Assembly (NCBI GenBank): GCA_021794595.1
Contig: JAJYQN010000065.1
Coordinates: 93,773 to 157,772, forward strand
Source of the DNA: Pseudomonadota bacterium
GTDB taxonomy: Bacteria > Pseudomonadota > Gammaproteobacteria > Acidiferrobacterales > Acidiferrobacteraceae
Reading direction: 5' to 3'
Length of the DNA stretch: 64,000 nucleotides
Shown: positions 16,796-25,701 of the stretch, in pieces
Layout: the number at the start of each line of letters is the position of its first letter
How positions within the stretch are numbered: position 1 is the stretch's first letter
The notes under the pieces: model-generated
Told to the model about the DNA's origin: nothing
What the model saw: only the letters and a program-made list of their open reading frames with translations
The model's database searches: none
Translations under genes and position numbers: made by a program

Positions 16796-17460
16796 GGTTG
16801 TATCATTTTTGGTTCGAGGCGGCCTCCGAGCGCGCCCGGCTGGCCTTATCCTTCAAGTCCCTCCCGTACGAACTCGTGGTCCCGGACTATGACGATGACG
16901 AGACGTTTTTTGAGCTGGGCGTGGCGCGCTCGGTCCCTGTGGTCTCGTGGGACGATGGCCACCTGGACGTGGGTGCCGCCGGGCTTTTAGAGGAAATCGA
17001 TCGCCGCTATCCGGCCCCGAGCCTCTTTGCCCCCTTGGCGATCGAGCAATGGCGATCACTCGGCGATTGGCGCGCCGCAGTCGACAATATCCTCGAGCGG
17101 CTCTATGCCCCGATCCGTCCGGCCTATGTCGGGATCGGCGACGACGAGGCCCATCTTGCGTCCTATAAGGCCTCGGTGCAGGCCCGATTTGGCGCGAGCC
17201 TCGAGGATTTGGCCAATGATAGGTACGCGGTCTATGGTCAGCTGGAGTCCTTGACGCGCCTCAAGGATTTGGGCGCCTACATCGCGAAGCATAGGTTTTA
17301 TGCGCGCGAGTTTTCAGCGGCCGATGTGTTGCTGACGGCGGATCTTTTCCCGCTTCAGCTCTTAGATGGCGTCACGCTCCCTATCGATCTTATGTATTAT
17401 TTTGAGAGAGTCCAGGAGACCTGTCGCGTCAATCTGCGCGATGGGCTCATAACAGCTTAA
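16792..17460 (+). CDS. glutathione S-transferase family protein (maleylacetoacetate isomerase-like)
   Basis: A 222-residue protein with a thioredoxin-like N-terminal domain (MRLYHFWFEAASERARLALSFKSLPYELV, and the cis-proline loop RSVPVVSWDDGHLDVGAAGLLEEIDRRYP) and an all-helical C-terminal domain. The layout fits zeta-class or GrxB-like glutathione S-transferases, but the usual catalytic serine/cysteine after the first strand is not clear, so the reaction is not assigned. The start is fixed by an ATGA overlap with the EVE gene. Confidence 0.7.
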   Translation: MRLYHFWFEAASERARLALSFKSLPYELVVPDYDDDETFFELGVARSVPVVSWDDGHLDVGAAGLLEEIDRRYPAPSLFAPLAIEQWRSLGDWRAAVDNILERLYAPIRPAYVGIGDDEAHLASYKASVQARFGASLEDLANDRYAVYGQLESLTRLKDLGAYIAKHRFYAREFSAADVLLTADLFPLQLLDGVTLPIDLMYYFERVQETCRVNLRDGLITA

Positions 17461-17477
17461 CCTGTCGAGAGGCGTTT

Positions 17478-17813
17478 ATGACCTTAAACGAGCTATTCGC
17501 GTACCTAAACGAGAATTCGGGTTATGAGATATGGGATGGAACGTGCGAGGAGACGATAAAGAAGGCCCTGGCGAAGACCCACAAGGACGTGCTGTCAGGG
17601 GAGATTGTCGCGGCTATCGCCACCCATGCCAGTACCGTCTCTTCCGACGCCACGATTACCCGGGCCGAGGCCACCACGTCCTTGGGCCCGCTCCGCCTTC
17701 GCGCCATGCGCGACGATGCGCCGGTCTCCGATCTTCGGCGCATGGAGCGCACCGTACACGCCATAGACGGCGCGTTTAACGAAGAGGCCTTGGCTTTGCG
17801 GCAGCGCTCCTAA
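17478..17813 (+). CDS. small hypothetical protein
   Basis: A 111-residue soluble protein, not recognised. The first 45 residues are helical and acidic (LNELFAYLNENSGYEIWDGTCEETIKKALAKTH). The middle is alanine/threonine-rich and the C-terminus is a charged helix. A GAGAGGCG ribosome binding site precedes the ATG, codon use resembles the neighbours, and it starts 17 bases after the GST-like gene, so it is probably the last gene of the ygfA-YmdB-EVE-GST operon. No function proposed. Confidence 0.6.
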   Translation: MTLNELFAYLNENSGYEIWDGTCEETIKKALAKTHKDVLSGEIVAAIATHASTVSSDATITRAEATTSLGPLRLRAMRDDAPVSDLRRMERTVHAIDGAFNEEALALRQRS

Positions 17814-17867
17814 GGAGTCTTAGCGCCGGCCGGCTCGCGGGCGATCGCTAGCAGCTTGCACCATCGT

Positions 17868-19373
17868 TTAGCGCAAAAAGAGCCGGTAGGCGGCGTTGTC
17901 GGTCTCTTCCTGGTAGTCGAACCCGAGGGCCTCGAGAAATGCCGGGAGCTGTACCCGTTCGGCCAGCGGCACCTGCATACCGACCAACACCCGGCCGTAA
18001 TCAGCCCCGTGGTTGCGGTAATGAAAGAGGCTGATGTTCCAGGTCTCTCCCATGGTGTTGAGAAAGTTCATCAGCGCGCCCGGCCGGTCCGGAAATTCGA
18101 AACGGTAGATGATCTCGTCGTCGACCGGGCAGCGACCGCCGACCAGATGGCGAATATGGAGCTTGGCCATCTCGTTGTCGGTCAGATCGAGCACCTCGAT
18201 TCCTTGGGCCGCGAGCGACGCAAGAAGGTCGTGCGCGCCTGAACCCCCCGGCACTTGGATGCCTACGAATACGTGCGCTATGCGCTTATCGGCGAACCGA
18301 TAGTTGAACTCGGTGATGTTCCGCTGCCCTATGAGGCCGCAAAACTTGCGGAAGCTTCCAGGCGTCTCTGGGATCGTGGCGGCGAATAGGAATTCGCGGC
18401 GCTCGCCGATTTCGGCGCGTTCCGCAACGTGCCTTAGCCGGTCGAAATTCATATTGGCGCCCGAGGCGATGGCCACCAGAGTCCCGGACGTCTTGCTGCG
18501 CGTGGCGTAGGCCTTGAGACCGGCGACGGCGAGCGCGCCCGAGGGTTCAACGATCGAGCGCGTGTCTTCGAATATGTCTTTTATCGCCGCGCAAATGGCG
18601 TCATTGCTAACCACCAGGGCCTCGTCGACCAGGCGGCGGGCGATGCGAAACGGCTCCTGTCCGACTTGGCGCACGGCGACCCCGTCGGCAAACGTCCCGA
18701 CCTTATCGAGCATGACCCGGCTGCCCAGCTTGAGCGATCGGGCGAAGGCGTCGGCATCCATCGGTTCGACGGCGATTACCCGGGTTTGCGGTCGTAGCGC
18801 CTTGATGTAGGCGGCTATACCGGCGATGAGCCCGCCACCGCCTACCGGAACGAAGATTGCCTCGATGTCCCCGGGGTGTTGTTTGAGGATCTCCATCCCG
18901 ATCGTGCCCTGGCCTGCGATGACGTCAGGGTCGTCGTAGGGATGGATAAAGGGCAGTTTGTGTTCCGCGCTTAAGTGGCGGGCATGGGCATAGGCGGCAT
19001 CGTAGTTTTCGCCGTAGAGCACGACTTCGGCCCCGAATCCCCGCACCGCATCGACTTTGATCTGAGGGGCCATTGTGGGCATCACGATGATGGCGCGGAT
19101 CGCGAGCCTACGAGCGGCGAGCGCCACGCCCTGGGCGTGATTTCCGGCGGATGCGGTGATGACCCCGAGTGATCGCTCTTCGGGGCTAAGATGGGCGATT
19201 TTGTTGTATGCGCCGCGGAGCTTAAACGAGAACACGGGCTGCATGTCCTCGCGCTTTAAGAGCACCGGGCGGCCTAGGCGGCGCGACAGGCCGGCCGCCA
19301 CCGTAAGCGGGCTTTCGACGGCGACGTCATAGACGCGGGAACCCAGGATGCGTTTGAGATAATTGCGTGTCAT
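17868..19373 (-). CDS. ilvA: threonine ammonia-lyase, biosynthetic (IlvA)
   Basis: A 501-residue PLP enzyme converting threonine to 2-oxobutanoate, the first step to isoleucine. The catalytic domain (about 1-320) has the PLP lysine motif VFSFKLRGAYNK near residue 50, substrate loop SAGNHAQGVA and the cofactor phosphate glycine loop PVGGGGLIAG. Two C-terminal ACT-like regulatory domains (about 330-500) allow isoleucine feedback control. ATG at 19373 matches the usual N-terminus (MTRNYLKRIL). An upstream in-frame start at 19442 adds 23 unrelated residues. Confidence 0.95.
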   Translation of the reverse strand: MTRNYLKRILGSRVYDVAVESPLTVAAGLSRRLGRPVLLKREDMQPVFSFKLRGAYNKIAHLSPEERSLGVITASAGNHAQGVALAARRLAIRAIIVMPTMAPQIKVDAVRGFGAEVVLYGENYDAAYAHARHLSAEHKLPFIHPYDDPDVIAGQGTIGMEILKQHPGDIEAIFVPVGGGGLIAGIAAYIKALRPQTRVIAVEPMDADAFARSLKLGSRVMLDKVGTFADGVAVRQVGQEPFRIARRLVDEALVVSNDAICAAIKDIFEDTRSIVEPSGALAVAGLKAYATRSKTSGTLVAIASGANMNFDRLRHVAERAEIGERREFLFAATIPETPGSFRKFCGLIGQRNITEFNYRFADKRIAHVFVGIQVPGGSGAHDLLASLAAQGIEVLDLTDNEMAKLHIRHLVGGRCPVDDEIIYRFEFPDRPGALMNFLNTMGETWNISLFHYRNHGADYGRVLVGMQVPLAERVQLPAFLEALGFDYQEETDNAAYRLFLR

Positions 19374-19408
19374 GCATTCGGCCTGAATGTTTGAGTCTAC
19401 CAGACAGT

Positions 19409-19639
19409 TTAGAGTGCGACCACAGATGGCCTCCTCCAACATGAGATGGGTCTGAAGGACAGTCTGTGTTTCTCATAGGAGAGGAGCCTGAAGCCGGATC
19501 GGACCTTGTGCATGATGGGGAGATAGAGACCCTTATGAATCTCGATAATCTGGCCCCCCTTGATCAGCGGGTAGACTTTTTGTCCGGTACATAGACGGTG
19601 CCTTAAAGCCCCTCGTTTGCGCGGCCTTTTCTTCGTCAA
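19409..19639 (-). CDS. doubtful small ORF upstream of ilvA
   Basis: A 76-codon frame on the minus strand encodes a basic peptide whose middle ([21 protein letters not shown]) reads like genuine protein sequence. The gap between ilvA and rpiA (19374-19662) contains no other gene. No family recognised and the ribosome binding site is poor. It could equally be the remnant of an older gene or the ilvA leader region. Confidence 0.25.
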   Translation of the reverse strand: MTKKRPRKRGALRHRLCTGQKVYPLIKGGQIIEIHKGLYLPIMHKVRSGFRLLSYEKHRLSFRPISCWRRPSVVAL

Positions 19640-19662
19640 ACACCCCAGGTATCCTGCGAACC

Positions 19663-20319
19663 ATGAACCAAGACGATATGAAGAAAGCGGTAGCCCTTGC
19701 GGCCTTGGAATTTGTGCCCAAGGGAGGCGTGATCGGCGTCGGTACCGGGAGTACCGCCAATCACTTTATCGATGCCTTAGCGACCATCAAGGGCCGGATC
19801 GACGGGGCCGTGGCGAGTTCGGTCGCGACCGCCGAGCGTTTGAAGAAGCACGGCATTCCGGTCCTTGATCTGAACGAGGCCGGTACTCTCACCGTCTATA
19901 TCGACGGGGCGGACGAGGCCACCATCCACAAGGCCCTTATTAAGGGTGGTGGCGGCGCCCTGACTCGGGAAAAGATCGTGGCCGCCGCGAGCCGGAGCTT
20001 CGTGTGCATTGCCGACGAGAGCAAGCTGGTTGACATCTTGGGGCGGTTTCCCCTGCCCATCGAGGTCATACCCATGGCGCGGAGTTTCGTCGCCCGGGAG
20101 CTCGTGGCCTTAGGGGGCGAGCCCGTTCTCCGTCAGGGTTTTCAGACCGATAACGGCAATGTGATCCTGGATGTCCACGGCCTGAAGATCCTGGATCCAG
20201 TGGCCTTGGAGGAGCGGCTCAATCACATCACGGGCATCGTCACCAACGGGCTTTTTGCCCGCCGCGGCGCCGATATCCTGTTGTTGGGTACAAAGAACGG
20301 CGTGCGCCGGGTCCCGTAA
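19663..20319 (+). CDS. rpiA: ribose-5-phosphate isomerase A
   Basis: A 218-residue cytosolic enzyme of the pentose phosphate pathway interconverting ribose-5-phosphate and ribulose-5-phosphate. The family motifs are complete: [15 protein letters not shown] (phosphate loop), YIDGADEA with the catalytic aspartates, and [15 protein letters not shown] with the catalytic glutamate and lysine. Length is standard. Located 37 bases upstream of the AcuI-like reductase in the same direction. Confidence 0.96.
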   Translation: MNQDDMKKAVALAALEFVPKGGVIGVGTGSTANHFIDALATIKGRIDGAVASSVATAERLKKHGIPVLDLNEAGTLTVYIDGADEATIHKALIKGGGGALTREKIVAAASRSFVCIADESKLVDILGRFPLPIEVIPMARSFVARELVALGGEPVLRQGFQTDNGNVILDVHGLKILDPVALEERLNHITGIVTNGLFARRGADILLLGTKNGVRRVP

Positions 20320-20356
20320 AGGGGCCGCCATCATAGGCGCAAGCGAGGCGAGTCCT

Positions 20357-21343
20357 ATGCGGTCCTTTGTCGCGTATGTCGTGGATCGAGATAAAGACGG
20401 GGGCCTCATCCACGGTCTTGTCGAGCGCCCGCTCTCGGATCTCGGGTCCGAGGGCGTCCTTATCCAGGTTCAATTCTCCAGCCTCAACTATAAAGATGCG
20501 TTGGCCTCCCGCGGGAACCCAGCCCTCGTCAAAACCTGGCCCCATGTCCCGGGAATAGACGCGGCCGGCGTGGTCGTGGGGGAGGAGGATGCGGGCCCGG
20601 TCCTGGTGACGGGCTTTGGTCTGGGTGTTGAGGTCTGGGGCGGTTTCGGGAACTATGTGCGCGTCCCGCGGACCTGGGTCCTGCCGGTTCCCGAAGGCCT
20701 CACGGTTTCGGAAAGCATGGTGCTGGGAACGGCGGGCCTCACCGCGGCGCTCGCGATCCACGCACTTCTCGAGTGCGGCATCGATCCCGGGAAGGGCGAG
20801 GTCCTGGTGACCGGGGCCACCGGCGGGGTCGGGAGTATCGCTATCATGTTGCTCGCCCAACTCGGCTTCCGGGTCGTGGCCTGGACCCGAAAGATGACAG
20901 AAGAGCCCTATCTTCTGGCCTTGGGAGCGGCGCGGGTCGTGTCTGCGGAAGGCGAGGGCGAGGATGCGAAACGAGTCTTGCGCACCCCGTGTTGGCAAGC
21001 CGCGGTGGACACGGTGGGGGGCGTTGTGCTCGCCCATGTCCTGAAGGAGATCATGTACGGCGGCGCCGTGGCCGCCTGTGGCATGGCGGGTGGGACCCAA
21101 CTCGAAAGCTCGGTCTTTCCGTTCATATTGCGAGGAGTACGGCTCTTCGGCATCGACTCCGTGCAGTGCCCCATGCCGAGACGAAAAGAGATGTGGCGGC
21201 GATTGGCGGGCGAATTAAGGCCGCGCGATTTTGCCCTCCTCCACCGGTCTCTGACTCGGAGCGAGTTGGATCCCGCCATCGATGCGATGCTGCAAGGCCA
21301 CCATACCCGCCGCGCGCTCGTACGCGTGGATGATGCCCTTTGA
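20357..21343 (+). CDS. YhdH/AcuI-family acrylyl-CoA reductase-like quinone oxidoreductase
   Basis: A 328-residue zinc-free medium-chain dehydrogenase/reductase. The N-terminal GroES-like domain has FSSLNYKDALASRGNP and the PHVPGIDAAGVV loop characteristic of YhdH/AcuI. The Rossmann domain carries VLVTGATGGVGSIAIMLL for NADPH. Family members reduce acrylyl-CoA to propionyl-CoA, a detoxification step. ATG at 20357 fits the family N-terminus; the longer frame runs back into rpiA. Probably co-transcribed with rpiA. Confidence 0.87.
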   Translation: MRSFVAYVVDRDKDGGLIHGLVERPLSDLGSEGVLIQVQFSSLNYKDALASRGNPALVKTWPHVPGIDAAGVVVGEEDAGPVLVTGFGLGVEVWGGFGNYVRVPRTWVLPVPEGLTVSESMVLGTAGLTAALAIHALLECGIDPGKGEVLVTGATGGVGSIAIMLLAQLGFRVVAWTRKMTEEPYLLALGAARVVSAEGEGEDAKRVLRTPCWQAAVDTVGGVVLAHVLKEIMYGGAVAACGMAGGTQLESSVFPFILRGVRLFGIDSVQCPMPRRKEMWRRLAGELRPRDFALLHRSLTRSELDPAIDAMLQGHHTRRALVRVDDAL

Positions 21344-21423
21344 GCACCACGTCCCTCGGATTCTTTGCCTAAGCGCCGCGGCCTTGGCGCGCCCGGCCGC
21401 ACCTGGCCTCTCGCACGGCGGCC

Positions 21424-22818
21424 TTAATGGGGTGTCCGCTGCAGGCGGATGGCGTATTTTTTGAGGCGATGCCACAAACTGCGCTCGGCGATGCCTAGGA
21501 CCTCGGCGGCCCGGGCTTGCACGCCGTCGCAGGACTTCAGGGCGCGGATGATGGCTTCGCGCTCCAATTGGGCGAGCCATTCATCGAGCGGCCCGGTGGG
21601 GAGATGGGAGACTGCTGACGTGGCCGCCGCTTGTTCCCGTGGGCGAAAGAGGCTGTGGGGGAGATCGTCGCGTTCGACGAGCGGGCCGGTTGCCGTCAAC
21701 AGCGCCCGTTCCACGGCATTGCGCAACTCGCGGATATTGCCCGGCCACGAATACTGACTCAGGGCCATTTGCGCCTCTGCGGTAAAACCTTCGATCGAAG
21801 AGCCCATGTCGGTAGCGAGCTCGTTGAGAAAGGCCGCGGCCAGCAGAGGGATGTCCGCGACTCGGTCCCGGAGCGGTGGCACTTGGATGTTGTATACATC
21901 CAGCCGATAAAAGAGGTCTTCGCGAAATCGCCCGGCCTCTACTTGGGCGCGCAGGTCGCGGTTCGTGGCGGTGATGATGCGCACATCCATGGCCCGCACC
22001 TGATTGGATCCAAGGGGCGAGAACTCACGTTCTTGCAAGACCCGCAGAAGCTTGGCTTGCAGTTCGATCCCAAGATCTCCGATCTCGTCTAGGAATAGCG
22101 TCCCGCCTTGCGCTTGTTCAATGCGTCCCGTGCGGTTTTGGGTCGCCCCGCTAAACGCCCCTTTGACAAAGCCGAAGAGCTCGCTTTCGAGAAGGTCGTG
22201 GGGAATGGCCGAGCAATTGACGGCTACCCACGGGTGATCGCGGCGGTGGCCCGATTCATGGATGGCGCGCGCGACCAGCTCTTTTCCGGTCCCCGATTCC
22301 CCAGTGATGAGAATATTGGTTTTGACCGACGCCACTCGGCCGATCTCAGCCTGGAGGCGTTTTAAGGGTTCGCTTCGTCCGAGGAGGGTATGGGTGCTGC
22401 GGGCGCGCCGCTGGATGTCGGCCCTGAGACGCTGATTTTCCTGCAGGATGCGGCGCAGCTTCAGGGCATTGTGAACGGCGATCTCGAGGGCCTCAGGCTC
22501 GAAGGGCTTGGTCAAGTAGTCGGCCGCTCCGGCATGGATGCTCGATACCGCCGAACTGATCGAGCCGTGGGCTGTGATCACGATAACCGGGATATCGGGC
22601 CGTTCCGCGCGGGCCCGGCGAATGAACTCTTCACCGCCCATCCCCGGCATTTTGAGGTCCGAGAGAATGATGTCAATGGCGAGGTTCTGGAGGTGAGGAA
22701 GGGCCGTTTCTCCCCGATCGCTGACGATGACACTGTAGCCTGCGCTTTCGAGGATCATGCGCATCAGCGTCTGCATATTGGTCTCGTCGTCTACGACGAG
22801 TACGGTACTTTTTAACAT
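21424..22818 (-). CDS. sigma54-dependent response regulator (NtrC family)
   Basis: A 464-residue regulator. The receiver domain has phosphorylation aspartate near residue 54 (ILSDLKMPGM). The AAA+ domain has Walker A GESGTGKE, Walker B GTLFLDEIGD and a sigma54-contact loop reading GAFSGA in place of the almost invariant GAFTGA. A Fis-type C-terminal helix-turn-helix follows (VLGIAERSLWHRLKKY). Overall it resembles PilR/ZraR-type activators. It pairs with the sensor kinase gene 82 bases upstream. Targets are unknown; the sigma54-like promoter before the MSHA major pilin is one candidate. Confidence 0.9.
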   Translation of the reverse strand: MLKSTVLVVDDETNMQTLMRMILESAGYSVIVSDRGETALPHLQNLAIDIILSDLKMPGMGGEEFIRRARAERPDIPVIVITAHGSISSAVSSIHAGAADYLTKPFEPEALEIAVHNALKLRRILQENQRLRADIQRRARSTHTLLGRSEPLKRLQAEIGRVASVKTNILITGESGTGKELVARAIHESGHRRDHPWVAVNCSAIPHDLLESELFGFVKGAFSGATQNRTGRIEQAQGGTLFLDEIGDLGIELQAKLLRVLQEREFSPLGSNQVRAMDVRIITATNRDLRAQVEAGRFREDLFYRLDVYNIQVPPLRDRVADIPLLAAAFLNELATDMGSSIEGFTAEAQMALSQYSWPGNIRELRNAVERALLTATGPLVERDDLPHSLFRPREQAAATSAVSHLPTGPLDEWLAQLEREAIIRALKSCDGVQARAAEVLGIAERSLWHRLKKYAIRLQRTPH

Positions 22819-22900
22819 CGGCGCTCCTGGGCAGCCCCGCGCGGCCGCGGTACCGGGGGCGGCCCTTCCTGCGCGCTTTGGTATCGGTACCGACCGGGCC

Positions 22901-24655
22901 TCAAGGAACCTCCTCGGCGGCTTGTGTTCCGCGCGGTCCTAAGGCCGGAAAACTCATGACGAAACGCGCGCCGCCTGATGGTCTGGTCTCCGCCGCGAGC
23001 ACGCCGCCGTTGGCCTCGACCAAGGCCGCGGCAATGGAGAGACCAAGGCCAGTGCCGTGTGCCTTGGTCGTAAAAAAGGGCTCGAATAGTCTCGGGGCGT
23101 GGGCGGCATCTATGCCCGGCCCATTGTCTTCGACAGCCATGAGAAGGCGGCCCTTTTCCACATGGGAGGACAGCATGATCTGTCCGTCCTGGCCCGTAAA
23201 GGCCTCAGCGGCATTTGTTAAAAGGTTGGTAAATGCCTGTTGCAGGAGGTCGCCATCGGCCAGTATGCGGGCCAAGCCATGCGTCAGTGTCTCGCTGACC
23301 TGGATCTGGGGATGGATGGCCAATACCCCGGCCAGGGCACGTTTTAGGGGTGCGCTCGGATCAAGAACCGCGGGGGCCGGGGGACGGTTACGCGAAAGCT
23401 TCAAAAAATCTCCAGTCAAGGCCGCGACCCGTGCGCTTTGTTCACGGATCATGCGTTTAAGATCCGTTTGCTTCGCGCTGTCTTGGCCGGACTTATCAAG
23501 CAAGGTTGCGGCGGCCGAGATGACACCTATGGGATTGCGAATCTCGTGGGCGAGGGCCGCCGAAAGCTCGCCTAACGCGATCAGCTTATCTTGTCGGAAT
23601 CGTTGTTGCTGGGTATCCCGGGCCTCGCGCAGGCGTACTGCCATGGCGTTGAAGGCGCGCCCAAGATCGCCGAGTTCATCATTGGCATAAGCGGGAACCT
23701 TTGCATCAAAGTCCTGGCTTGCCAGGCTCATAACTCCGCTATGGAGTTGTTCTATGGGGCGCAGCACGATACGGCTCAAGAAAAGCCCGGTAAGGCCGCC
23801 TATCAAGAGGCCAGCGAGCGAGATCGTCACGAAAAGCGCCCCGCGGTTGGTGAGAAACGCATCCAGGCCTCCGCGTTTAAGTCCGTTGAATACGAGGGCC
23901 TCGACGTGGCCCGATGAGTCGGCGATGGGGGTATACAGTCCGCGAAAGCGGTTGGTATCAGCGTGCACATCGTAATCGGAGCGGCGGTTCAAGAGACGTC
24001 GCATGGTCTGGGACGAGAGTCCGGTTAAGGCGATGACGTGGTGAGGAGAAGACAAGACATCGAGATAGCGGTGGCCGCCCGCGCGATAATAGAGCTGGGT
24101 ATCGAGCCCGGTGATTTGCGAGACCTCGCGGATGAAATGACGATTCAGAAGGCCGCCTAGCACGAGGTGGTAGACCCCACGATGCGCTACCGTCATCGCG
24201 GTCACGCCAACTGCCGCGAGCATGTCGTGGTGACGGTCTATGACCCGTAACACCGCCTGTTTTTGCGACGGGTTCCAGTAGCCCGCGATACGCAGGCCGC
24301 TTGAGGAGTAGAGGAGCCGACCGTCTGGACCATAGATCTGAATTAACCGTAAACCGAGACTGCGGCTAATGTGGCGCCAAGAGGCGGGTGGGACCACCCG
24401 GCCGTGGGCCAGGGTGTGCCGGTAGCGAACGCTGTTCGCCAAGCTTTGGCCGAGCATCAGGGCGTCGTTTTGGTAGCCTTTGAGCCATATCCGGTCGACA
24501 CGGGCCGCTTCCACAATCCATTGCTGTAAGCGATGCTCGAAGTGCGCGGAAACCCAGCGTGCGGCCCCGGCCCCGGCGCCCAGCATCGGGACTACCACAA
24601 GGGTCAGGATGACCGCCAGAACTTTTCTTTGCAGGCGGTTCAGGGGGAGCGGCAT
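22901..24655 (-). CDS. membrane sensor histidine kinase with periplasmic domain and HAMP
   Basis: A 584-residue kinase. One membrane helix lies near residues 11-31, a periplasmic sensor of roughly 220 residues follows, and a second helix (about 260-282, LFVTISLAGLLIGGLTGLFLS) leads into a HAMP domain (IVLRPIEQLHSGVMSL). The HisKA histidine is in ALAHEIRNPIGVISAAATLL, and the ATPase boxes are NLLTNAAEAF, EDNGPGID and GTGLGLSIAAALVEANGG. It is the cognate kinase for the sigma54 activator downstream. Start is ambiguous between ATG at 24655 and 24673; neither has a strong ribosome binding site. Confidence 0.9.
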   Translation of the reverse strand: MPLPLNRLQRKVLAVILTLVVVPMLGAGAGAARWVSAHFEHRLQQWIVEAARVDRIWLKGYQNDALMLGQSLANSVRYRHTLAHGRVVPPASWRHISRSLGLRLIQIYGPDGRLLYSSSGLRIAGYWNPSQKQAVLRVIDRHHDMLAAVGVTAMTVAHRGVYHLVLGGLLNRHFIREVSQITGLDTQLYYRAGGHRYLDVLSSPHHVIALTGLSSQTMRRLLNRRSDYDVHADTNRFRGLYTPIADSSGHVEALVFNGLKRGGLDAFLTNRGALFVTISLAGLLIGGLTGLFLSRIVLRPIEQLHSGVMSLASQDFDAKVPAYANDELGDLGRAFNAMAVRLREARDTQQQRFRQDKLIALGELSAALAHEIRNPIGVISAAATLLDKSGQDSAKQTDLKRMIREQSARVAALTGDFLKLSRNRPPAPAVLDPSAPLKRALAGVLAIHPQIQVSETLTHGLARILADGDLLQQAFTNLLTNAAEAFTGQDGQIMLSSHVEKGRLLMAVEDNGPGIDAAHAPRLFEPFFTTKAHGTGLGLSIAAALVEANGGVLAAETRPSGGARFVMSFPALGPRGTQAAEEVP

Positions 24656-24889
24656 GCTCACAGCATAGCGCATCAGGGGATTGCCGGCACTTGACAGGCG
24701 CGCCCGAGCACGGCCGGGGCGCGGGATTGGGAGGGTGGTTGCTACGCCGGCCCTTTGACCCCTCCTCCGCCGGGGGACGAAAGAATCCTAGCGGGGCCCG
24801 TGAAGACCGCCGGGCCACGATGCCCCGGTGAGTCCTTGGCCTCGCTGCGGCCCGTGGGCCGCGATGGGGCGCCGCCCGCCAATCCTCGC

Positions 24890-24895
24890 TATACT
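24890..24895 (+). promoter_or_regulatory. candidate -10 element for the small secreted peptide gene
   Basis: TATACT at 24890-24895 is a near-perfect -10 hexamer in an otherwise very GC-rich gap. No good -35 partner is visible 17 bases upstream. A transcript would begin near 24902, about 26 bases before the peptide start at 24928. Confidence 0.4.
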
Positions 24896-24927
24896 GAATA
24901 CTACGCAAAGATATGAGGGATGGCTCT

Positions 24928-25092
24928 ATGCGCACTATTTTCATTATTCTAGGGTTTTTGGCGGCCACTGGCCCGGCCTTGGCGAGCATGCCGGCGGCGC
25001 TCGCGCAGAAAAAGGACCGACCTCATTCCCGGACCTATGCCCGCGCCACGCCTCGCGGGACCCATTATTCGCGTTCCCGCTCTTCGCGCTAA
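24928..25092 (+). CDS. small secreted basic peptide
   Basis: A 54-residue product starting MRTIFIILGFLAATGPALA, a clean Sec signal peptide with a likely cleavage after ALA. The mature part is about 35 residues, very basic and rich in serine, arginine and histidine. GAGGGA lies six bases before the ATG. A second in-frame ATG at 24913 would add five residues but would lack a ribosome binding site. It converges with trxC, overlapping by four bases. No family recognised; a periplasmic or secreted cationic peptide is all that can be said. Confidence 0.55.
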   Translation: MRTIFIILGFLAATGPALASMPAALAQKKDRPHSRTYARATPRGTHYSRSRSSR

Positions 25093-25520
25093 AGGTGCGG
25101 CGCGATCCAACTCTTAAGTCGCCGCGCATCCATGGCCCCTGCCCTGCGCGCTACCTCGCGGCCGTTTTTAAAGACGGCGAGCGTGGGAATGCTGCGAATG
25201 CCGTAACGACTCGCGAGGCCCTGTTGTTCTTCGGTGTTGACCTTGATGAAACGGGCTTGCAGCTTAAGATCGGCGGCGGCTTGGGCGAAGGCCGGCGCCA
25301 TCATCTGGCAGGGGCCGCACCACGGGGCCCAGAAATCAACCAGAACCGGAAGTTCATTCCCGCTGACGTGCTGGGCAAAGCTCTTATCGTCCACATTGAT
25401 AGGCTCGCCTGGTAACAGCGCTTGGTGACACGAGCCGCATTGCGGGTTATGGGCCAGTCTGTCCGTGGGGACTCGGTTTTTTTGTCCGCAATGAGGGCAC
25501 ACGAGTTGTTTTGCTGGCAT
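25089..25520 (-). CDS. trxC: thioredoxin 2 (TrxC)
   Basis: A 143-residue thioredoxin with the extra N-terminal zinc-binding domain that defines TrxC: CPHCGQKNRVP followed by CGSCHQAL (four cysteines). The thioredoxin fold follows with the redox site FWAPWCGPCQMMAP near residue 70 and the cis-proline loop RSIPTLAVF. It reduces cytosolic disulfides and is often induced by oxidative stress. A strong GAGGAGG ribosome binding site precedes ATG at 25520. Confidence 0.95.
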   Translation of the reverse strand: MPAKQLVCPHCGQKNRVPTDRLAHNPQCGSCHQALLPGEPINVDDKSFAQHVSGNELPVLVDFWAPWCGPCQMMAPAFAQAAADLKLQARFIKVNTEEQQGLASRYGIRSIPTLAVFKNGREVARRAGAMDARRLKSWIAPHL

Positions 25521-25667
25521 AGAAGGCCTCCTCTAACTGTCTCGGCCTGCTATATGGGAGCGGTTGTGGCATTTTTCCATCCCCACCGGGGGCAGGCTGG
25601 AAAAAATTCTGCTTTTCTCGGGACGCCCATCCGGCGCCGATGGCCGCCAGCCCAAGGGCCGACCGTT

Positions 25668-25700
25668 TCGTCCCCCGACCTTCTTTCGCGGGGGATTCTA
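25668..25700. repeat. palindromic repeat, copy 1
   Basis: The segment TCCCCCGACCTTCTTTCG and following CGGGGGATTCTA contains complementary arms TCCCCC and GGGGGA. A near-identical copy lies at 36299-36329. It sits immediately before the pseudopilin start here and at the end of trmL in the other copy. Confidence 0.6.
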
Positions 25701-25701
25701 T

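Noticed and set aside
20240..21100. 286-codon antisense frame across rpiA and the AcuI-like gene
   Set aside because: Spans two real genes on the other strand, has low-complexity charged composition and no family signature.
22878..23690. 270-codon plus-strand frame opposite the sensor kinase
   Set aside because: Antisense to the HisKA/ATPase domains and rich in serine/arginine, typical of a shadow frame.
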